Shown piece by piece: positions 49,235 to 56,040 of a DNA stretch of 56,040 nucleotides. Under the pieces are notes generated by a model that did not search any database, was not told the origin of the DNA, and was given only the letters and a program-made list of their open reading frames with translations. A program made the position numbers and the translations under genes. The first letter of the stretch is position 1. Each line of letters starts with the position of its first letter. Source of the DNA: an uncultured Eubacteriales bacterium (GTDB lineage: Bacteria; Bacillota; Clostridia; Oscillospirales; Oscillospiraceae); assembly GCA_902465435.1 (NCBI GenBank), contig CABQNH010000009.1:1-56040 (forward strand), in the 5' to 3' direction.

Positions 49235-50128
49235 GTGAATATCAATCCTACCGGCGCGAAGATCTATTTCCGGATCTTCAGCTTTGCCGTCACCGGGACG
49301 GTGCTGTCCTACCTGATCGTCACGGCCATTCTGTGCACGGCGGGCATCCTGCTCGGCAAGAATTTGAAAAAGCGTCCCGGGCGCATACAGACGCTGACAG
49401 AAAAGGGCGTACAGACTCTGTATCGCCTTGTTACAGAGACGATGGGTGAGCATAATGCGCACTGGACGCCGTTTATTGGCACCATATTTCTTTCCAGTAT
49501 TCTTGGCTCTTATATCGGCTTGACTGGATTTTTGCGTTCGACAACCGCAGACGTCAGCGTGACGATTACATGGGCGTTGATGGTCAGCTTTATTATATGG
49601 TATCAGAGCATTAAGCGAAATGGATTCGTTGGATGGCTGAAGGGCTTCACGGAACCAATTGCCGTTATGACGCCGATGAACCTGATTTCCGAAATTGCAC
49701 AGCCGGTTTCTATGGCATTCCGTCACTTCGGCAATGTGGCGGGCGGCGGTGTGATCACGAGCGTATTGTACGCCGGACTCTCTGTTGCCTCTGCCGCGCT
49801 CCTGCGCTTAATTGCTTCAAGCGGCGTCGCGGTGACGATCGCGTTCATGGCGCTCGGCGCAGGGCTTCTGGCGCTCGGCATCGTCCGCAGAAAGACAAAA
49901 CGGAAGATTTTCGGCGTCATCCTCTTCGCCATCGGCTTCTTCGGCCTTTTGCAGACGCTTGACGTATTGGCCGGTGTGCCGATTTTGCAGGTCGGCATTC
50001 CCGCGATCCTTTCGCTGTATTTTGATATCTTTTCCGGCTTGATTCAGGCGTTCGTGTTCTGCATGCTGACGATGATTTATATCGCGGGAGCCTGCCCGGC
50101 ACCGGAGACGGAAAAAGAGAGCGCATAA
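49235..50128 (+). CDS. atpB: ATP synthase subunit a (with insertion)
   Basis: 297 residues with a GTG start at 49235. Membrane stator subunit forming the ion half-channels. The essential stator Arg lies in SMAFRHFGNVAGG (near residue 167; RLFGN in other species). The last helix is GLIQAFVFCMLTMIYIAGA. Between these, where other a subunits have about 40 residues, there are about 100, including hydrophobic segments split by VRRKTKRK (ALLRLIAS..., GVILFAIGFFGLLQTL). This suggests an extra helical hairpin. The N-terminus has one helix before the conserved core. Confidence 0.9.
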   Translation: MNINPTGAKIYFRIFSFAVTGTVLSYLIVTAILCTAGILLGKNLKKRPGRIQTLTEKGVQTLYRLVTETMGEHNAHWTPFIGTIFLSSILGSYIGLTGFLRSTTADVSVTITWALMVSFIIWYQSIKRNGFVGWLKGFTEPIAVMTPMNLISEIAQPVSMAFRHFGNVAGGGVITSVLYAGLSVASAALLRLIASSGVAVTIAFMALGAGLLALGIVRRKTKRKIFGVILFAIGFFGLLQTLDVLAGVPILQVGIPAILSLYFDIFSGLIQAFVFCMLTMIYIAGACPAPETEKESA

Positions 50129-50203
50129 GCGCATAAAAGAATTTTATTCTTTCTTCATACACCCAATAATACACCCAATAAACACTTAGGAGGAAACAGA
50201 ATT

Positions 50204-50449
50204 ATGGAACTTAGTGAAGCGATTGCCGTGGCCGGCCGTGCGATTGGCGCGGGTCTTTGTATGGGCATTGGCGCGATTGGCCCTGGTGTTGGCGAAGGTA
50301 CTGCAGTCAGCAAGGCGCTTGAGGGTATGGCACGCCAGCCGGATTGCACCAGTACCCTGCGTACCAACATGATTATTGGCTGCGCCATAGCGGAAACCAC
50401 CGGCATTTATTCTCTTCTGATCGCTTTTCTGATCCTTTTCGCCCTGTAA
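50204..50449 (+). CDS. atpE: ATP synthase subunit c, predicted Na+ type
   Basis: 81 residues, a two-helix rotor subunit. Loop residues ARQPDC contact the central stalk. The ion site carries two acidic residues: Glu31 in GPGVGEG and Glu64 in AETTGIYSLL. Na+-binding c subunits have Gln or Glu at the first position, and Glu-Ser/Thr-Thr followed by Tyr at the second (Ilyobacter QG...AESTGIYSL). The two-carboxylate form was described for Fusobacterium nucleatum. Thr65, Thr66 and Tyr69 are all present here. Sodium coupling is therefore predicted. Follows an aggagg site. Confidence 0.93.
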   Translation: MELSEAIAVAGRAIGAGLCMGIGAIGPGVGEGTAVSKALEGMARQPDCTSTLRTNMIIGCAIAETTGIYSLLIAFLILFAL

Positions 50450-50492
50450 GCCGCCGCTTCTTTATCCCAAAATCAGAAAGGAGTGACGCCGT

Positions 50493-50996
50493 ATGGAGGT
50501 TGAAAGCTTTATCAGTGTGAACGTGCTGACCGCGCTTTTCACACTGATCAACACCATACTGACCTTTTGCATCTTGAAGAAATTTCTCTTCAAGCCGGTA
50601 AAGAAAATGATCGACGACCGCCAGAAGGAGATCGACGATATTTATCAGGACGCCGCCGATAAGAAGGCGGAGGCGGAAAAGCTCTGCGAGGATTATTCGC
50701 AGAAGCTCCGCTGCGCGAAGGAGGAATCCGCAGCCATGCTGCGCGACGCTTCCAAGACGGCGCAGACCCGCGGCGAGCAGATCGTCCGCGAGGCAAAGCA
50801 GGAGGCGACGGCCATCCGCGCAAAGGCCAATGCGGACGCCGCCCTGGCGCGAAAGAAGGCGCTAAACGACGCAAAGGACGATATTTCCGCCATTGCGCTG
50901 GATCTTGCGGAGAAGGTCGTGGAAAAGGAACTGAAGCCGCAGGATCAGGAGTCACTGATCGCAGACTTCATTGACCGGATGGAGGATCCGCTATGA
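50493..50996 (+). CDS. atpF: ATP synthase subunit b
   Basis: 167 residues. One N-terminal membrane helix (about 8-28, VNVLTALFTLINTILTFCIL) and a long charged coiled coil (about 40-150, rich in Ala/Lys/Glu/Arg: YQDAADKKAEAEKLCEDY), forming the peripheral stalk. Its stop overlaps the atpH start (ATGA). Confidence 0.93.
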   Translation: MEVESFISVNVLTALFTLINTILTFCILKKFLFKPVKKMIDDRQKEIDDIYQDAADKKAEAEKLCEDYSQKLRCAKEESAAMLRDASKTAQTRGEQIVREAKQEATAIRAKANADAALARKKALNDAKDDISAIALDLAEKVVEKELKPQDQESLIADFIDRMEDPL

Positions 50997-51553
50997 CCGA
51001 GATCGGCAGAAGCTACGGCGGTGCGATTTACGCGCTTGCCCGTGACGAGCAGCTCTCCGAGCAGATCCTGCGGGAGCTGGAGCTGCTGCGCGGCGCGTTT
51101 GCAGAGAACGAGGACTTTGTCCGTCTGCTGGCCTCTCCGGCGCTGCCGAAAAAGGAGCGCGTCGCAATTCTGGACGAGAGCTTTGCGGGCAGCGTGCATC
51201 CGTACACACTGAATTTCCTGAAGATCCTGACGGAAAACGGAACAATCCGCGAATTTTCAAGCTGCGTGAGCGAGTACCGCCGCCAATACCATGCGGATCA
51301 CGGCATTCTGCCCGTCACGGCGGTTACCGCGGTTCCGCTGACGGAGACGCTGCGGACTCGCCTGTGCGAAAAGCTCGCAGCCGTGACCGGCAAAAAGATC
51401 GAGCTGTACGAGCGCGTGGAGCCGGACGTGCTGGGCGGTATTCGCCTGCAGACGGACGGCACAATGCTTGACGGCACCGCGAGAAAGCGGCTGGACGATC
51501 TGCGCGCGCTTCTGAAGCGAACCGTTCTTTCCGACACGCAGGAAGCGCCCTGA
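50993..51553 (+). CDS. atpH: ATP synthase subunit delta
   Basis: 186 residues, mostly helical. The start GRSYGGAIYALARDEQLSEQI and the C-terminal DVLGGIRLQTDGTMLDGTAR are the two conserved regions of the OSCP/delta family, which joins the peripheral stalk to the F1 head. Overlaps atpF by four bases; atpA follows 70 bases later. Confidence 0.92.
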   Translation: MTEIGRSYGGAIYALARDEQLSEQILRELELLRGAFAENEDFVRLLASPALPKKERVAILDESFAGSVHPYTLNFLKILTENGTIREFSSCVSEYRRQYHADHGILPVTAVTAVPLTETLRTRLCEKLAAVTGKKIELYERVEPDVLGGIRLQTDGTMLDGTARKRLDDLRALLKRTVLSDTQEAP

Positions 51554-51623
51554 ATTTTCCCGGACGGCCGCGGGGCGGCTGCGCCGGAACTTCCCTTACT
51601 CTGACACAGAAAGCTGGTAGAGC

Positions 51624-53141
51624 ATGGAACTCAGACCCGAAGAAATTACAAAAATTATCCGCAGCCAGATTAAAAATTATGCTGCGAAGATCGAAAGCAG
51701 CGAGACCGGCACGATCATTCTGGTCGGCGACGGCATTGCCCGTGCGGCCGGACTGGACAAGTGCATGGCGGGCGAGCTGATCGAGCTGCCGAACGGCTCA
51801 TACGGCATGGCGCTGAACTTAGAGGAGAACACCGTCTCCATCGTCATCCTCGGCACGGATGCCGGGCTGAAGGAGGGCAACATTGTTAAGCGCACCGGCC
51901 GCGTTGTTTCCGTCCCGGTCGGCGAGGCACTCATCGGCCGCGTGGTGGACGCGCTTGGCGCGCCGATCGACGGAAAGGGCACGATCGAGACGAGCGAATA
52001 CCGCCCAATCGAATCTCCTGCACCCGGTATTATTGAACGAAAGAGCGTTTCCGTTCCGCTGCAGACCGGCATCAAGGCAATCGACTCCATGATCCCGATC
52101 GGCCGCGGCCAGCGTGAATTGATCATCGGCGACCGACAGACCGGCAAGACAACGATCGCAACCGATACCATCCTGAACCAGAAGGGCAAGGACGTCATCT
52201 GTATTTATGTTGCCATCGGCCAGAAGCGCTCAACGGTCGCGCAGATCGTCAACACGTTTGAGCAGAATGGCGCGATGGATTATACCATCGTCGTTTCGGC
52301 CAGCGCCTCCGAGCTTTCGCCGATGCAGTATATTGCGCCCTATGCAGGCTGCGCAATGGGCGAATATTTCATGGCGCAGGGCAAGGACGTTCTGATCGTC
52401 TATGACGATCTTTCCAAGCACGCGGTGGCCTACCGTGCCATTTCGCTGCTTATCCGCCGTCCGCCCGGACGCGAGGCCTACCCCGGCGACGTGTTCTATC
52501 TGCACTCCCGTCTTTTGGAGCGCGCGGCGCGCATAGCGCCGGAATACGGCGGCGGCAGCCTGACGGCGCTCCCCATCATTGAAACGCAGGCGGGCGACGT
52601 TTCCGCCTATATTCCGACCAACGTCATTTCCATTACGGACGGCCAGATCTTCTTAGAGTCGGAGCTGTTCCATTCGGGCATTATGCCTGCGGTCAACCCC
52701 GGTATCTCCGTTTCCCGCGTCGGCGGCAGCGCGCAGATCAAGGCAATGAAGCAGGTTTCCGGCTCGTTAAAGCTCCTTTACTCACAGTATCGCGAGCTGC
52801 AGAGCTTCGCCCAGTTCGGCTCCGATCTGGACGCCGACACCAAGGCGCGGCTGGCGCAGGGTGAACGGATCGTCGAGGTGCTCAAGCAGCGCAATAACGC
52901 GCCCGTCGAGGTCGCGCATCAGGTCTGCATCCTCTATGCCGTCACGCGCGGCTATCTCAAGGATGTGGCAATTGCCGACGTCGCGGAATACGAGAAGTCC
53001 CTCTCGGAGTATATGGAAAGCCACGGCTCCAGGGTTCTTGCGGCGATCCGCAAGACAGGTACGCTGGCCGCCGAGACCGAGGAGGCGCTGAAGTCCGCTC
53101 TGACCGACTTCACAAAGGATTTTTTGAAAACCAAGTCTTAA
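51624..53141 (+). CDS. atpA: ATP synthase subunit alpha
   Basis: 505 residues. Non-catalytic nucleotide-binding subunit of F1. Walker A GDRQTGKTTIATDTIL (near 169), DLSKHAVAYRAISLLIRRPPG with the C-terminal signature AVNPGISVSRVGGSAQ (near 360). Beta barrel at the N-terminus (GDGIARAAGL). Full length. Confidence 0.97.
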   Translation: MELRPEEITKIIRSQIKNYAAKIESSETGTIILVGDGIARAAGLDKCMAGELIELPNGSYGMALNLEENTVSIVILGTDAGLKEGNIVKRTGRVVSVPVGEALIGRVVDALGAPIDGKGTIETSEYRPIESPAPGIIERKSVSVPLQTGIKAIDSMIPIGRGQRELIIGDRQTGKTTIATDTILNQKGKDVICIYVAIGQKRSTVAQIVNTFEQNGAMDYTIVVSASASELSPMQYIAPYAGCAMGEYFMAQGKDVLIVYDDLSKHAVAYRAISLLIRRPPGREAYPGDVFYLHSRLLERAARIAPEYGGGSLTALPIIETQAGDVSAYIPTNVISITDGQIFLESELFHSGIMPAVNPGISVSRVGGSAQIKAMKQVSGSLKLLYSQYRELQSFAQFGSDLDADTKARLAQGERIVEVLKQRNNAPVEVAHQVCILYAVTRGYLKDVAIADVAEYEKSLSEYMESHGSRVLAAIRKTGTLAAETEEALKSALTDFTKDFLKTKS

Positions 53142-53155
53142 AGGAGTGACGCAGT

Positions 53156-54001
53156 ATGGCAGGTCTGTCCACCAAGGACATCAAGCTTCGAATCCGAAGC
53201 ATGGAGTCCACCAAGCAGATCACCCGCGCCATGGAAATGGTCGCTGCCTCCAAGCTGCGCCGTGCGCAGGAGCGGGCGCTGACCTCGCGCCCCTATTTTG
53301 AAACGCTGTACGGCACCATGTGCGATATCGCCGCCTCGCAGCAGGATACCGCCTGCGTGTACTTTCAGGTGCCGCAGGGGAATCGGGTCTGCTATATTGT
53401 CATTGCGGGCGACCGCGGCTTGGCGGGCGGCTATAACAGCAATATTCTGAAGCTTGTCTGGTCGCAGATGCAGGAGAAGGAAGCTTGCGTGCTGCCCATC
53501 GGCAAGAAGGCGCTTGAGTTCTTCCGGCTTCGCAAGGCAAGAATTCTGACGGAGCAATATGCGGATGCCTCCGAGGTCACGGTGGGCGACTGCTTCTCCA
53601 TGGCGCGGATGCTCGCCAAGGACTTTGCCGCCGGCGAATTTGACACGATCGCCCTCGGCTATACGAACTTTGTTTCCGTCCTCTCCCAGCAGCCCGCGAC
53701 CCTGCAGCTGCTGCCGCTCTCTCCGGTCAAAAAGACGGAGGGGCTGGAGCCGCTGACGCTGTGTGAGCCGGATGCCTCGACGGTGCTGGCTGCCATTATT
53801 CCCGAATATCTGGGCGGCCTTGTCTACGGTGCGCTTTGCGAATCCGTTGCTTCCGAGCAGGCGGCGCGCCGCACGGCGATGGATTCCGCTACTAAAAACG
53901 CCGAGGACATGATCGCCGATCTGAGCCTGCAGTATAACCGCGCGCGTCAGGGCGCGATTACGCAGGAGATCACGGAGATCGTCGCAGGCTCCGAACATTA
54001 A
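53156..54001 (+). CDS. atpG: ATP synthase subunit gamma
   Basis: 281 residues. Central rotor shaft. The start DIKLRIRSMESTKQITRAME and the C-terminal RRTAMDSATKNAEDMI are the two coiled-coil signatures. The conserved GDRGLAGGYNSNI is near 84. Starts after aaggag, 14 bases after atpA. Confidence 0.96.
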   Translation: MAGLSTKDIKLRIRSMESTKQITRAMEMVAASKLRRAQERALTSRPYFETLYGTMCDIAASQQDTACVYFQVPQGNRVCYIVIAGDRGLAGGYNSNILKLVWSQMQEKEACVLPIGKKALEFFRLRKARILTEQYADASEVTVGDCFSMARMLAKDFAAGEFDTIALGYTNFVSVLSQQPATLQLLPLSPVKKTEGLEPLTLCEPDASTVLAAIIPEYLGGLVYGALCESVASEQAARRTAMDSATKNAEDMIADLSLQYNRARQGAITQEITEIVAGSEH

Positions 54002-54021
54002 ACCAACAAGGAGTGACCGAA

Positions 54022-55425
54022 ATGCCCAATCACAATATCGGCACGGTTGTTCAGATCATCGGCCCGGTTCTGGACATTCGCTTTGAGGACGGCCATCTTC
54101 CGAATCTGCTCAACGCCATTGAGGTGTTCCGCGGGGAGGAAAAAATTACGCTTGAGGTCGCGCAGCACATTGGCGACAATGTGGTGCGCTGTATCGCAAT
54201 GAGCTCCACCGACGGTCTGGAGCGCGGCATCGACGCCGTCGATACGGGAAAACCGATCACCGTACCGGTCGGTGAGAAATGCCTGGGGCGCATGTTCAAC
54301 CTTTTGGGTAAGCCCATCGATAACCAGCCTGTACCCGTTACGGTCGAACGCTGGCCGATCCATCGCCCCGCGCCCGCCTTTGACGAGCAGGAGTCCACAA
54401 CGGAGATTCTTGAGACCGGCATCAAGGTTGTCGATCTGATCTGCCCCTACGCAAAGGGCGGCAAGATTGGCCTCTTCGGCGGTGCGGGCGTCGGCAAGAC
54501 CGTGCTCATTATGGAGCTGATCAACAACGTTGCCAAGCAGCACGGCGGTATTTCCGTCTTTTCCGGCGTCGGCGAGCGTACCCGCGAGGGAAACGACCTT
54601 TATAACGAAATGAAGGAGTCCGGCGTGCTTGGAAAGACCGCGCTGGTCTACGGCCAGATGAACGAGCCGCCCGGAGCGCGTATGCGCGTGGCGCTGTCCG
54701 GTTTGACGATGGCGGAATATTTCCGCGACGTCAAGAATCAGGACGTGCTTCTGTTCATCGATAACATTTTCCGCTTTACGCAGGCAGGCTCGGAGGTTTC
54801 CGCGCTGCTCGGCCGTATGCCCTCGGCAGTCGGCTATCAGCCTACGCTGGCCACGGAAATGGGTGCGCTGCAGGAGCGCATCACCTCCACGAAGAAAGGC
54901 TCCATTACCTCGGTGCAGGCAGTCTACGTCCCGGCGGACGATCTGACCGACCCGGCGCCGGCGACCACCTTTGCCCATCTGGACGCGACGACGGTTCTGG
55001 ACCGCGGCATCGCCTCGCTGGGCATTTATCCGGCGGTCGATCCGCTGGACTCCACCTCTCGGATTCTGACGCCGGAGGTTGTCGGCCGGGAGCATTATGA
55101 GGTCGCACGCGGCGTCCAGCGCATTTTGCAGCGCTACAAGGAGCTGCAGGACATCATTGCAATCATGGGTATGGACGAGCTTTCCGAGGAGGATAAGGTG
55201 ACGGTCAACCGCGCGCGTAAGGTGCAGCGCTTCCTGTCGCAGCCCTTCTCCGTTGCGGAGCAGTTCACGGGCTATCAGGGCAAGTATGTCCCCTTGAAGG
55301 ATACGATCCGCAGCTTTAGGGAAATCCTGGACGGCAAGCATGACGAGATCCCCGAATCCTACTTCCTGTTTGCAGGCTCGATCGACGAGGTCGTTGCAAA
55401 ATACAAGAAGGGTGAGACGGTATGA
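54022..55425 (+). CDS. atpD: ATP synthase subunit beta
   Basis: 467 residues from the ATG at 54022, after aaggag. A GTG at 54013 overlaps the ribosome site and is rejected. Catalytic subunit: Walker A GGAGVGKTVLIMELI (near 150), catalytic GVGERTREGNDLY (Glu near 182), SGLTMAEYFRD, and the C-terminal DELSEEDKVTVNRARK with the DELSEED torque loop. The stop overlaps the atpC start. Confidence 0.97.
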   Translation: MPNHNIGTVVQIIGPVLDIRFEDGHLPNLLNAIEVFRGEEKITLEVAQHIGDNVVRCIAMSSTDGLERGIDAVDTGKPITVPVGEKCLGRMFNLLGKPIDNQPVPVTVERWPIHRPAPAFDEQESTTEILETGIKVVDLICPYAKGGKIGLFGGAGVGKTVLIMELINNVAKQHGGISVFSGVGERTREGNDLYNEMKESGVLGKTALVYGQMNEPPGARMRVALSGLTMAEYFRDVKNQDVLLFIDNIFRFTQAGSEVSALLGRMPSAVGYQPTLATEMGALQERITSTKKGSITSVQAVYVPADDLTDPAPATTFAHLDATTVLDRGIASLGIYPAVDPLDSTSRILTPEVVGREHYEVARGVQRILQRYKELQDIIAIMGMDELSEEDKVTVNRARKVQRFLSQPFSVAEQFTGYQGKYVPLKDTIRSFREILDGKHDEIPESYFLFAGSIDEVVAKYKKGETV

Positions 55426-55820
55426 CGGCGTTCCATTTGCAGATCGTCACCCCGGACGGCCTGATCTATGACGGCGAGGCGGAGCAGCTGACCGTCTGCA
55501 CGATCGACGGCTTTGTCGGCATCCGTGCCGGACATATCGACTATATTACGGCGCTTGGCATGGGCGAGGCGCGGGTCGAAAAGGACGGACAGACGCGCCG
55601 CGCCGCCTGCATCGGCGGGATGCTGTCCGTGGAAAACGGCCGCGTGCGTCTGGTCGCGACGACCTTTGAGTGGGCGGAGCAGATCGATAAGGCGCGCGCA
55701 GACCGCGCATATGAGAAGGCCAAGGCGGTTTTGGAGAGCAAGTCATCCTCCGAACGGGACATCAAGCTCGCGGAGGCAAAGCTGAAGCGCGCACTGGTGC
55801 GCCGCAGCGTGGCGCAGTAA
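55422..55820 (+). CDS. atpC: ATP synthase subunit epsilon
   Basis: 132 residues. N-terminal beta sandwich (LQIVTPDGLIYDGEAEQLTV, then GFVGIRAGHIDYITAL) and a C-terminal helical hairpin (about 90-130) that can inhibit ATP hydrolysis. Overlaps atpD by four bases. Last gene of the operon. Confidence 0.94.
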   Translation: MTAFHLQIVTPDGLIYDGEAEQLTVCTIDGFVGIRAGHIDYITALGMGEARVEKDGQTRRAACIGGMLSVENGRVRLVATTFEWAEQIDKARADRAYEKAKAVLESKSSSERDIKLAEAKLKRALVRRSVAQ

Positions 55821-55864
55821 AGACCGCACGATCACAGGAAAAGCATCGGGGGCAGGAGATTTCT

Positions 55865-55882
55865 CCCAATGTCACTAAGTTA
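55865..55882. repeat. 18-bp repeat, right copy
   Basis: cccaatgtcactaagtta, the reverse complement of positions 92-109. Lies about 45 bases after atpC. Confidence 0.6.
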
Positions 55883-55916
55883 GCAACATTGTTATCAAAT
55901 GCAACCCCATAACGAA

Positions 55917-55946
55917 AGAGTGCATTCCGCAAGGGATGCACTTTTT
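55917..55946 (+). terminator. Terminator after the ATP synthase operon
   Basis: AGTGCAT (55919-55925) pairs with ATGCACT (55936-55942), with extra C/G pairs next to a GCAA loop, then TTTTC. The remaining bases to the window end hold no supported gene. Confidence 0.7.
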
Positions 55947-56040
55947 CTGCAAAATGGGCATAACAAATTAGCGGATAAAAAAATCCGCTTAAAAAAGCTG
56001 TTCAAAAACATGAAACTATGCTACTCTATAGAGGAAGCTA

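Overview
The window reads as chromosome of a GC-rich anaerobic Firmicute of the class Clostridia, probably Oscillospiraceae-like. This is inferred from the Bacillus/Clostridium-type order rimP-nusA-ylxR-ylxQ-infB-rbfA, strong AGGAGG ribosome sites, a split Na+-pumping oxaloacetate decarboxylase, ATP-type PEP carboxykinase, SLH surface proteins, and lipoproteins with short LxAC lipoboxes. No phage, plasmid or CRISPR genes are visible. The only mobile-element gene is a truncated IS1182-type transposase.

Layout. 1-6.5 kb: decayed and intact lipoprotein genes, a PaaK/CapK-like adenylate-forming enzyme, dCMP deaminase, a yedF/DUF3343 pair, an ElbB-like DJ-1 protein and the transposase remnant. 6.6-12.6 kb: a ClpC-type ATPase, a 2[4Fe-4S] ferredoxin, a TrmN6-like and an RsmI methyltransferase, and gpmI. 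12.6-19.8 kb: a dispersed structured repeat, tRNA-Gly, and a 1961-residue YfkN-like surface nucleotide phosphoesterase with three catalytic modules, two of them near-identical and flanking an internal SLH triplet. 20-29 kb: a membrane protein and the nine-gene rimP...ribF translation/RNA operon, which has an intrinsic terminator in its leader. 29-35.6 kb: a truncated HD hydrolase, a frameshifted macro-domain gene, a Nudix-DUF1653 fusion, a Cys-rich protein, psd, an AraC-type regulator and an aspartokinase lacking ACT domains. 35.9-41 kb: pckA-oadA-oadG-biotin carrier-oadB. 41-48.3 kb: a SpoU methyltransferase, Cu/Zn SOD, a perfect 282-bp tandem repeat, an ABC exporter/MATE pair and pepD. 48.4-55.8 kb: the complete atpZ-I-B-E-F-H-A-G-D-C operon.

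How the genes fit together. Two systems point to sodium bioenergetics. PEP carboxykinase next to the Na+-pumping oxaloacetate decarboxylase could convert PEP to pyruvate while making ATP and exporting Na+. The ATP synthase c subunit carries a predicted two-carboxylate Na+ site, so the same Na+ gradient could drive ATP synthesis.

The most unusual items are: (i) the triple-module nucleotidase, whose direct repeats are offset by exactly 2085 bp (in frame), so recombination would remove the SLH anchor; (ii) a family of roughly 250-bp hairpin-bearing intergenic repeats, present as a perfect 282-bp tandem and as diverged single copies; (iii) an a subunit with about 60 extra residues before its last helix; (iv) a promoter-terminator leader before rimP-nusA.
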